Source: Schistocephalus solidus (lineage: Eukaryota; Platyhelminthes; Cestoda; Diphyllobothriidea; Diphyllobothriidae). Taken from it: a stretch of 64,000 bases of DNA. The stretch is from the NCBI GenBank assembly GCA_017591395.1, contig WEDG01004115.1:62001-126000 (forward strand), given 5' to 3'. Shown here in pieces: positions 38,638 through 47,835 of the stretch. Position 1 is the stretch's first letter. Every line of letters starts with the position of its first letter. The notes below the pieces were generated by a model. It ran no database searches. It saw nothing but the letters and a program-made list of their open reading frames with translations, and had not been told where the DNA came from. The translations under genes were made by a program, and so were the position numbers.

Positions 38638-39772
38638 CGACATGAATTTGCGTATTGAACTTGCTAAGGTCTGGCTACGTCCACAACAAACCCAAACGAC
38701 GTTACCACGTCTGGGATAGAAGAGAAAACATCGAAGTTGTGGATGGACGGTACACATAGACTGCAGTGGTTCCATCGGCAAACACACCGAGGAACACAAT
38801 CACGTGGACCCCATCTGTCGTACGTTGTGGCGGTCGTGGATCTGTGCAACAGCGTAGAAAATAGCCACCTAAGAAGACACCTACCAGGTTGCAAGTTGAT
38901 ACTGGTATTTGTGTCCCACGACACAATTTCTACAAAGGGGGACAAACGACCAAGCGCAGTAATAGCACTTGTCTTCACTGTTCAGCTTGACGGAAAGCCT
39001 TTCACATAGCCTGTAATATACTGTACGAAAAAATAATCCCAAAGAATCCTGAAAGGGGAAAACACGTTGATTCAATATGTTTCAGCAGAAAAAACGCCCC
39101 TTACGATTCGGTTGCCATGCGTATATCCATGACTGCTAAGAGGAAACAGAGGGCCTTAACGAGAATCGCTGCAGACAACACGGGCCTTCATCTTGGAAAA
39201 GAACTCGAAAGGGACTAAAGTCGATTTGCAAACCCCAAAGGACGTCAGCCAGCTGGGAACAGTAGCAGGTTTGAGTGATATTGCTCAACCACCTAGCGTA
39301 TTGTAGTCACTGTAGCCTTAATTGACGCAACAAGAATGTGCCTCATCGGCCCTCCAGGACAATTTCTAACAATCAAAAACTGCATGCCGCCTTCTCTTCA
39401 AAGACCATCCTCAATAAATCAGGCCAGACACATCAACTAACCAGCAGGTCATGGTGGCTGGCCTACCGCCGAGGCTCAGAATAAATCTAATGGGTCGCTC
39501 GCTGAAGGGGACGCAATGCCTGTGTCAAGACAGGATCTGCAAATTATGGCGTAGTCCTCTACCACCACATCACTCCAGCCTATTCACCACTTGCTCGCCA
39601 TCAACTCAAACCCCAACCATCCACAAAAATACCACCACCACATCACTCCACCACCACCACACCTCTACCACCACATCACTCCAGCCTATTCACCACTTGC
39701 TCACCATCAACTCAAACCCCAACCATCCACAAAAATACCTCCCGCACAGATAACATCAGAAAGTATTTAATA
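38638..39772. other. 1.1-kb segment present only in the first D2 copy
   Basis: The second D2 copy has only about 65 bp at the matching place (41508-41572). No terminal repeats were seen. Frames at 38664-39009 are open on both strands without a recognisable domain. It is either an insertion here or a deletion there. Confidence 0.6.
39556..39739. repeat. two-unit direct repeat, CCA-rich
   Basis: A 78-bp unit running from 'CCTCTACCACCACATCACTC' to 'CACAAAAATACC' occurs at 39556-39633 and 39662-39739 with one mismatch. CCACCAC runs fill the gap. Confidence 0.95.
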
Positions 39773-40210
39773 ATTTATTTTGGCAACTAGGATTAGCGCT
39801 CCTGGAGACAGCAATCACATCCCGTGACACTGTGAGGGGCGGACAGGTCCAAGTTGTTTGGATTGTCCTCTGAGGCTAGTTCAAAGAACCGGACATGTTG
39901 TTTACTGCCACGTGGCACAGTGGGATGTCGTTGGCGTGTAAAAAACGAGGGTTATCATTGTTAGTATTCGGTTATTGCTAGTGACGACGCCATCGCTGGT
40001 GTGCCATCTACTCCCGGTAAGGACCACTCTGTCATACAGCTACGCGCACCCACACACCGACCAAGGACAAAAACAATGGCAGTAGACGCGTCGTACGTAG
40101 ACGGTTTGTCGTACGTCCAGTTGTCAAGACAACAGACTCCTGTTGTCTGACAGTAATGACTCCATCAGTAGCACAGACGGAAGCACGAGACAAATGAGGT
40201 GCCAACTCAG
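39773..40210. repeat. duplication D2, first copy, distal part
   Basis: Collinear with 41573-41936 and 42330-42400 at about 80% ('GGTAAGGACCACTCTGTC' shared). It serves as the empty site for the MITE found in the other copy. Confidence 0.8.
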
Positions 40211-40759
40211 TTAAAAGGCAGAACAAGCAAGGATATCTCAGCTTCTGTATGCCAAGGACTGGGGAACCGAACAAGCTCACAGACCGACTGACAGTAGTCA
40301 CATGAAAGGCTTGATTGTCTTGACAGCTGAGTGGAGCCGAAGGTCAGGAATTTTCTCAGCCATCTAATGTTCCCAGACTGTGTTTTCTCCCACGGCCGCC
40401 TGATGATATTATCTGCCGCACTTGAACGATGCGAATAATGCAGTGCTATCTGTTCTCAGCATGTTGTACGCAAAGTGCTTCAAAGTCAAAAAAACTAATT
40501 CACGTATAATAAACTTTCATGGTACCAAACATACAGAACTGTTTCGACTAATAAATGTTACTTTAAATTTAAGGACATTCTTCTAAGATGGAAATGCGAT
40601 GGACAAACACAAAAGCTACTTTCGAATGAGACTTCCAAGCTGTAAACTAATAGCTTTTCTTTGACTCAACAGTCAAATTCGCCTTTTAATTGCCAAACAT
40701 TTCTGAGTTTGCGATTTCATATGAGCTTAATATTCTCTGTGAGATTTCAAGAAATTCTG
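40211..40759. other. unassigned spacer
   Basis: AT-rich sequence between the two D2 copies; nothing recognised. Confidence 0.4.
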
Positions 40760-41507
40760 AAACTTCGTTCTTTTGAGTAGCGAGAGACAGGGCATGAGAT
40801 ACAGGTCAGTGTCTTTAACCTAACGTGGCCTCTTGTGAAGAATTTATGAAGAAAATCGTTTATGGAAGGCAAATTAATGAAATATCCCTGTGTTTGGAGA
40901 CGGACGGATGGAATCCGGTGAAAACGGAGGAAATCTGCGGATACAGGCATGCAGCTCGGAAACCAGGAGTTGCGAGAAACTGCATGCTAGTGTTCTCCAC
41001 AGAACAAAGCTACAAGCAGCAACAACACGATGATGGAAGCGTTTTCTCGTAGTTCATGGACTCGGAGGTATGTGCTTCCACCGCCTCAGAATAGCATGCT
41101 AGGGTTCGACCGACCAGCGACTTTCGCCCAACAGAAAAATCCGCCCGACAGAAAGCTAAAACCCATGCGGTGCATTGGGTAACTGACTGGCGCCGTGAAG
41201 GTTCAAATTCTGGAAGTCATACATAATTGAGTGGTAAAGTAAAACTAGTACCCGAGGAAACATGATTCAGTCATGCTTCGAAAAAAACAAGGTTCTGAGT
41301 GTTGACCTCTCCATTTACTATTGCCGATGCTCAATCTCCTGTGATCTACTAAAACCGAGCAATAATAAAACTTATTCTGGGAGAGGTCACTTTATATCTG
41401 CTATCGAAGTCGACCGTATGCATTTATCTATCATATAATAAACAGGTCAGCGTGAGATCTTTTCTGGGAATCACAACACAACCGGAATTCTACCCAACCG
41501 GCTAGCA
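40760..41507. repeat. duplication D2, second copy, proximal part
   Basis: Sister of 37909-38637. It lies about 2.8 kb downstream in the same orientation, so D2 is a local tandem duplication. Confidence 0.85.
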
Positions 41508-41572
41508 AAACGCCTATCAGATAATGCGAGCATCTAATAAGTAGGAGCCAGTACTAACCAGTAAATCAATAT

Positions 41573-42400
41573 TTACATCGACAGCTTGGATTAGCGTGCT
41601 GGCAGCCCGTGAGATCGCAAGGTCTAACAGCCTCAGGTTGTCTAGATTGCCCGTTGAGGCTAGTTCAAATAAGTGGACACGTTGTTTAGTGTCACATGGC
41701 ACAACGGGGATGTCGTTGGCGTGCAAAAGGAGGGTTTTCATTGTTAGTATTCGGTCATTGCTAGTGACGAGGCCATCACTGGTGTGCCGTCTACTCCCGG
41801 TAAGGACCACTCTGTCTTACAGCTATGCATCCCGCACCCCTATCAATGACCAAATCAACGGCAGTAGACGTTTCGTATACAGACGGCTTTTCATATGTCC
41901 AGTTGACACGACAACAGATGGAAAGGAGGCCTTGTATGGCTGTCTAAACAGGACACGGGAAAAGGAGCCGCCAACAACACATGTGGATTTGCACTGAATT
42001 CCAAGGAAATTATGTCTAAGATTAAGGTGAGGATTAGGGTTAAGTTTAGGGTTCGTATTAAGTTTCAGATTAAGGTAAGAATTGGGGTAGGAGTTATGAG
42101 TAGGATAAGGGTTAAGGTTATCGTCCTGTTAACTGTAGGGTTTTGGTTAAGTGTAGGGCTAAGACAAATATAATGGGGCCAACTAGGTTATGTTAGGGTT
42201 GGTTTTAGCGTTATGACACGGGTATATTTACCCTTCCTAAAGTTTACTGTAAGGCCACTTATTTTAAGCGGGTGGGGCGGTTCCTAATCCCGTGTCCTAT
42301 TTAGGTGACCGATGCAAGGCATCCCTACCCAACAAAATTATGTCGTCCGACAGGAATACATCATCACTAGCACAGACGGATGCAGGAGACGAACGTAAAA
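41573..42400. repeat. duplication D2, second copy, distal part, split by a MITE
   Basis: Matches 39773-40210 up to 41936 and again from about 42330 ('CATCA..AGCACAGACGGA'). The MITE at 41937-42329 interrupts it. Confidence 0.8.
41937..42329. mobile_element. TTAGGG-core MITE (copy 8), well preserved
   Basis: Left terminus 'GGCCTTGTATGGCTGTCTAA' then 'ACAGGACACGGG'; the right terminus is the inverted form, ending 'GCAAGGCATCCCTAC'. The core is a GGTTAGGGTTAAG-like array (42020-42215). The matching D2 copy near 40120-40145 lacks the element, which shows it is an insertion. Confidence 0.85.
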
Positions 42401-42877
42401 TCTAGTTTTAGAAGACACTGTCAAACAGTGAATTGATCTTGTTAATTTGCGTTAATTGGAAATATTTGGCGGCCTCTACGGGATTCCAACTCACGATATC
42501 AAACGCAAGTCAAGTACGGGCCCTGATCTGGAGCCACGAGTTAATCAGAATTTGGTCCAATTACCTATACTTCCTACAGCAACGTGTAGTATCGACCAGT
42601 TTGGATACTGTAAGCTGACTGCTCACGAAAGATTCAATAAGTAACCAGATGAATATCAGGCTCACCTACTTAGTAGGTCGTTTGGCCATCTTCAATAATT
42701 CACTTGACCTACTTGTGAAAAATGCAACGGTCTCGGTGTGGTTAAAACCCACGAAATCATACCAATTATAATGAGCAGGTGGAAAGCCTACCAAATAAAT
42801 TGTAATACCCCGGGAAATTTGTTTTTTGTGAACCCAACCGATGAGAGGAAAGTTCAAATTCATAAATGAGCACTAAC
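42401..42877. other. unassigned sequence
   Basis: No repeat or gene recognised. Confidence 0.4.
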
Positions 42878-43125
42878 GGAACTCATTCGTCCCGCTCTGC
42901 TTTGCGTCTCACTCTCGACCCCCTACCAACAGCTTCACAGCGGTTAGTAATAGTCATAAACGCAGATGAACAATGCCAACAAAGACAAGCGAGACTGGAA
43001 CGGCCATTTCTGGCTCAGTAGCCGTCATCAGCCAGTCACACCAAGCCCCAGGTGGTGCACCACCCAAGCCCGTGACCTGCTGATCAGAAGTCCAACACTC
43101 TAACCATTGAGCCAGTGTGCCCTTA
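42878..43125 (-). repeat. hammerhead SINE (locus 2, minus copy)
   Basis: Minus strand: head with 'CTCAATGGTTAGAGTGTTGG' (A box) near 43111, a diverged B box, the hammerhead motif, and a tail to 'AGCAGAGCGGGACGAATGAG'. The region is essentially full length. Confidence 0.8.
42993..43037 (-). ncRNA. hammerhead ribozyme motif with perfect stem I
   Basis: Minus strand: GACTGG before CTGATGA pairs perfectly with CCAGTC after the cleavage triplet, where other copies have a G-U pair. Core CTGATGA and GAAA are intact. Stem II is GGC/GCC, with a C-A mismatch at the base. The stem III region TGGCCGTT ends in GTT, an allowed cleavage triplet. Confidence 0.7.
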
Positions 43126-43130
43126 CTGGC

Positions 43131-43350
43131 GGGGCTCGTGAATGAGCCCCGAAGCAGAGCGGGACGAGTGAGTTCCGTTAACGAGCATTCGTCAACGAAT
43201 GTCCATATTCCGGATCTAAACCGGGATGAAACCCAGCCCGCGACTGGGCGCTGAACTCGACCGTCATAATTCCCTGAAAATGAATGGCTGATGACGGCCT
43301 GTGAGTTAGAAATGGCCATTCCAGTCTCCCTTGTCTTTCTCGACACTGGT
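43131..43350 (+). repeat. hammerhead-SINE tail followed by a ribozyme segment (permuted)
   Basis: Positions 43131-43200 are the SINE tail in plus orientation ('GAGCCCCGAAGCAGAGCGGG'); 43282-43350 are the ribozyme and start of the next tail. Tail before ribozyme is the reverse of the single-unit order, as expected if adjacent units were once joined tail to head. The tRNA-like head between them is not recognisable. Confidence 0.65.
43282..43326 (+). ncRNA. hammerhead ribozyme motif
   Basis: Stem I GAATGG/CCAGTC (one mismatch), CTGATGA, a weakened stem II (CGGCC...GTTA), GAAA, TGGCCATT, cleavage triplet ATT. The core is intact, but stem II is poorer than in the minus copies. Confidence 0.6.
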
Positions 43351-43459
43351 CATCTACGGTTCAAATTGACTTAACACCTTGTTAGGCAACTTAGTAAAGC
43401 TTCAGCACATGCTGCTAGACTATATTTGAGAATTATCTTTCATGGCTTAGAAGTTCACC

Positions 43460-45830
43460 AATCGGGACGACATGCACCCAAATCTATGCTTAGTTAACGA
43501 CTGCCACGTTGGCAAACCACAAAAACATATTTTTTTGACGACAACATGTCAGAGATATTCACAGAAGAATATGAAGGTTCATCCCGCCGGAGTTACAAAA
43601 ATAGTCTACGAATAAGCGGGGAGAGCTGGGCAGATGTATCAAGACAGAGATTCTATCAAAGGAATCGAACTGTTGACGTTAATCTGGCAGAGATTGGTAT
43701 GAAAAAAAACTTTAGGACCCGTCTTCCACAGAACAGTTTCCTAGAGCCCCACTGAATGTACGCCTAACCACAAAGTACGACGAGTAATCATGACGAAAAA
43801 CAGAACCAAAACGGCGGGACGAGAAAGATTCCAGTAAACGCCCTATTTTAACAGAAGACGAATGGAAGGACCAGATTTCAAGAAACGCCTACTGGAATAT
43901 TTAGAAATGCGTCAATTTGAAAATTTATCTATGTATGCTTACAAAGCAGACGAGTCTAGGATAGTTGAAAATCAATTAATATGGATTGGCAGACTATCTT
44001 TCTGGAAATCGTCAATCCACGCACGATAAATTTCTTTCAGAATAAATCCGTAGGTAAGTAATATATTGACGCGTTTTCAATCGGCGTAGGAGACCTAGAC
44101 GAAGCCAGTAGTTACCCCGACCTAACTGACACAGTTCCTTCCCTACATTTTGGGAAGACTTTGAACTAGTCCGGATTTTTACTAATCTCTAATTTTTCCA
44201 TCTGCTACCTTCTTTCCCTGAAAGGAGATACAAATATCATTCCTACATCAGGATAGCACAATCTTACGATAACTAACTTAAAGTATACAATGTATCGCCT
44301 GCCTGGTCAAGTAACTGGGAAGATAAAATGCTCATAACATCCAGTAAGTCTCTCAAGTCTCCAAACTGCAACGGATCCAAAAAATTGAAAACGGAATCCT
44401 CTCCAATATCTATACGAGTGACCATTTTAGAAAATGGCTGTAGACCAATCTTCCACAAGTCAGGAAATTACATAATAAAAGAACTTATGTAAATTACGAG
44501 GATAACGAACACCGTGAACGAGTGGGAATACATGCGATGAAAAAGTAAATAGACAGAGGAGACTCGTATGATTTTCTGTTGGGTGGTATAACAAGGGCTA
44601 CCGAAGTAAACCTAGTAATTTTATTAAATTCCAAAGGATTTCGGCGAGTGTGTTGAGGTTCGTCAGCGTAAACAGTCAGACGTTCATATGGGCGCAGTAG
44701 GCTTGCAGCCGGAATACTGATGACCTGCTCGCTTCCTGTGACTTTCCTGTGTCTAAAGCCTACGGGAGGGTTCGGAAAGTCGATGAGCAGGTGCATTTGC
44801 ACGCCTACAAACTTCATCCATCTAGTCCTTAGTCGTTCTCATTGGCCTGCTATTGAGGCTGAATTGATTTTCGGATGTGACATCTGAGGTGACGGCGTTC
44901 ACTATTTATATTGGCTTAACAGTATTAAAAATATCGACTTAGTCTGTGCCGTGTATATAAAATGTATAATGCATCCGCTTTTAGTGCATGTCGGAAAACT
45001 TTACGGATGCCCGCACTTCTGCTAGTTCAGGTCACACAGTGCTGCAATGATCAGGAATGTTGTGGCAGTGTGGGTGAGTCAATGGTCTAAGGACTAACAC
45101 GGGTAATTAAATTGCGGCATTTAACGGCAGGCAGTCAAGCCATTATCGCATTTCGTGCCTGTCAGTAATTTGGGGGCTGCCGGTATGTAGTGGCAGGGCA
45201 ACTGGATCCTATAGATACTCCAAAACTTGTGAAAACTATTATTTTTTATCTGATTATATATCTGATGATGGATTCGAGGATGGAGCAGAAATGTCAGACG
45301 AATAAATCGCACCGCCTTCTTACCGCCACCCACGCTCCCCTCCCCCGCGATCTCATACAGCCTGAATCGGCTGTGGTCCAATGAGTATTGATTATACCGA
45401 ACTGTGCCGCATTGTACCTAGAGGGGTACATAATTGATATTTTGAGCAAGAGGCTTTATCACATTATCGCGGTAGATCGTTTATTGAGCCGTCTAGGGAC
45501 ATTAAACATTTGCACTCACCTGATTGTTCACAGTTTTACGTCCATAATGGTTGGGCAAATGCATGAAAATTTGCAGTCAACGAGAGGTATTTCTGACCCG
45601 GTAATTACAACCTAAAATTACGAACACACTTATACCAATAAATCACTTGCCAGTCCTAATCAATGACGTTCAGATTTATAGCCTGGATGTGGCCTGGGTG
45701 AAAGTTGTAGTGTTTGGGTGATCCTGTTTGCAGGCTATTTGGAGATACCCAGTACGTTTACTCCTAGCCCCAAAGTGCATGCTGACAGTTGGATGTGGGT
45801 TGAAGTGCCATGAACTGTGTTGACGGGAGC
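43460..45830. repeat. repeat R1, long copy 3
   Basis: Partner of 5094-7450. Near-identity starts sharply at 'AATCGGGACGACATGC' and runs to about 44812, after which divergence jumps. A 107-codon minus frame (44494-44817) is the counterpart of 6112-6420; function unknown. There is no R1 copy upstream here, unlike at 5094. Confidence 0.85.
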
Positions 45831-46950
45831 GTTCATAGAGATAATGCCGGTTGTGTAAATGTGGCATCGAGGCATTCGACCAGGACCATCTGGACCCAAA
45901 ATATCGCTGTTGTTACAGTTGGTTAGTCTCAGTTGTGAGGCTGGTGTTTTCCAGAAGAAGATCCTGGTATTAAGAAGCTAAGAATTCATCGTTTTTATAA
46001 GTGAACAAGACCGCGGGCTTAGCCATCAACTAGGCCCAGTGCAAGATGAATGTTGTTCCTCCACGAAAACGAGAGAATCAATGAAAGCCGACTGGTGCTA
46101 ACGGTTGGTCATCGGTTTATGTGATACTATCTTCGTTTGCGTTTCACCCGACTCATTCGGAATAAAGGTGAGAGCCTGACGAAACAATAGCAAGAGCTGT
46201 GTGAAGTAGGGAGGATGAGTTGAACACTCAAATCCTTGTTCGGCACATGTGGGTCTGCATGCGCGTAACACTACTGGTTATTGTTCCCGAATCTGGCCTG
46301 TACAGACTATCTAAAGAAGAACCATATAAGCAGCATGTACAAGAGGCCTAAGTTGTCCATGCTTGCAAGACATTGCAAAAGAAACCGAACTTTTACTGAT
46401 ATAACGACAAGGTTATTAAGTTAGCTGTACTCAGCTTCAAGGACTGACCAGATTCCAGCCTCCTTAATGGCCAGTGTGAACGCAGTAATGACGTGACCTT
46501 TCACCACCTCAGCTGGGTGGGTAAGCCGGTTGAAGCATCACTGCAACGTGGAGCACTAATTAGGTTCGGCAATTTGTCTGCCCTTGGCAGGCTTTGTCAG
46601 AAAGCCGTCGAATGACAACGCCCACCAGTCTTTGTGTTTCTGATAAGCGCATTCCGGCTAACTGCCTTTGAGATCTTTACTTCCCCCGCCCCCTCATGCA
46701 CTGTGTATGTCCTTTGTCATTTCACCTGTCCTTTACGCTTTGTTGTAATGCTTTTACGGGGCTGTGCCTTTACGACTGCTTCGATCAGCTGACTGCGTTG
46801 TGCCAACGCGTTGCACTCAAAAATTATAATCATCCAGCGCATGAGCGTTAACCAGGGTCCAGCATCAGTCGCTTTGAATCGGTAGCCAGTAAGTAGTTAG
46901 GAGTATTTGTGGATGTCCTTTCGACAGCGACCAACCAGTGAGGACATAGA
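45831..46950. other. unassigned sequence
   Basis: Nothing recognised up to the third SINE cluster. Confidence 0.4.
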
Positions 46951-46954
46951 AAGG

Positions 46955-47120
46955 CAGAATACTATTGCTGACAAAGTCAGTGGAGACTAAAATGGCCATT
47001 TCTGGCTTATTAGTTGTCATCAGCCAGCCATACCCAACCCCACGTGTTGCAGCACCTGAGGCTCGAACCGACAACCTGTTGTTTAAATGTCTAACGCCCT
47101 AAACACTGCGCCACGGGCTC
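46955..47120 (-). repeat. hammerhead SINE (locus 3, minus copy, short tail)
   Basis: The minus strand gives the best tRNA-like head in the window: 'GCCCGTGGCGCAGTGTTTAG' and a B box 'GGTTCGAGCC' (47067-47076). The ribozyme and a truncated tail follow. Confidence 0.8.
46985..47029 (-). ncRNA. hammerhead ribozyme motif
   Basis: Minus strand: stem I GGCTGG/TTAGTC (wobble pairs), CTGATGA, a mutated stem II (CAAC...GCCA), GAAA, TGGCCATT. The core is intact; stem II is damaged, so activity is doubtful. Confidence 0.6.
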
Positions 47121-47159
47121 GTCCTGCTGGCTGCCATCACGTTTAGGGGAGCGCTGACC

Positions 47160-47260
47160 GATCGCGTTACGGGACACGCTCGTCCCATTGTGCCTTGGAG
47201 TTCACTACCGAGCCCCACCAGCAGCCGTACAGTGGCTACTATTATAGGCAGAATAATGCG
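47160..47260 (-). repeat. hammerhead-SINE tail fragment
   Basis: Minus strand 'TAGTAGCCACTGTACGGCTG' to 'GTCCCGTAACGCGATCGG'. It again lies directly upstream, in element orientation, of a head (47120), repeating the tail-head order of locus 1. Confidence 0.75.
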
Positions 47261-47284
47261 AGCGGTCAGCGACACCCTCTATTA

Positions 47285-47535
47285 TACTCGATCGCGACTT
47301 CCAGTCAACAGGTAGCGGGTTCAAGCCTCAGGGGTTGCGCAAACCTAGGGTTGGCTATGGATGACTGATGACAACTGATTAGCTCGAAATGGCCATTCTA
47401 GTGTTTCTTTTCTTTGTCGTAAATATTATTCCACCTATAATACTAGCCGCTGTGTGGATGCTGGTGGAGCTCGAGAGTGAGCCCAAGACAAACGGGACGA
47501 GTGAGTCCTGTAACGCGATTTGTGAGCGCTCCCAT
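47285..47535 (+). repeat. hammerhead SINE (locus 3, plus copy)
   Basis: Plus strand from the B box 'GGGTTCAAGCCTC' (47318) through the ribozyme to a long tail ending 'GTAACGCGATTTGTGAGCGC'. The A-box part is lost. Inverted to the minus copies at 46955-47260. Confidence 0.8.
47359..47403 (+). ncRNA. hammerhead ribozyme motif, altered helices
   Basis: CTGATGA and GAAA are intact and spaced as in the other copies, with TGGCCATT before the predicted cleavage site. Stem I (GGATGA/CTAGTG) and stem II are both degraded; probably inactive. Confidence 0.5.
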
Positions 47536-47649
47536 CTACCAGAGAGAACAAAAAAACGCTAGTTCAAAATTGGCAGCGATCACCAGCGCGACTACGTTTG
47601 ATGGGAACCCTTTATGAGTCCCCCCCCCCGCTACAGAACAGGGAAGCAG

Positions 47650-47835
47650 GACCACCCTCCCATGTAACACAGGTGGCGTTGTGCTAAATTTCGGGATGGG
47701 TACCTATCCCGTGTCCCAACCATAACCCAAACCTTAACCATGCTCCCAACCCTATTTCCCATGCAATTCAGCGCAAGGCCACCTCTATTTAGGGGGCGTT
47801 TCCATGCCCCCTGTCCTGTCGGAGGGGACCACATA
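47650..47835. mobile_element. TTAGGG-core MITE (copy 9, short)
   Basis: Small ACCATAACCCAAACC-type core with 'TACCTATCCCGTGTCCC' on the left, and 'GCGCAAGGCCACCTCTATTT' and 'CCTGTCGGAGGGGACCAC' on the right. Confidence 0.65.

Noticed and set aside
39556..39739. CRISPR-like spaced direct repeats
   Set aside because: Only two 78-bp units with a low-complexity gap, in a eukaryotic context.
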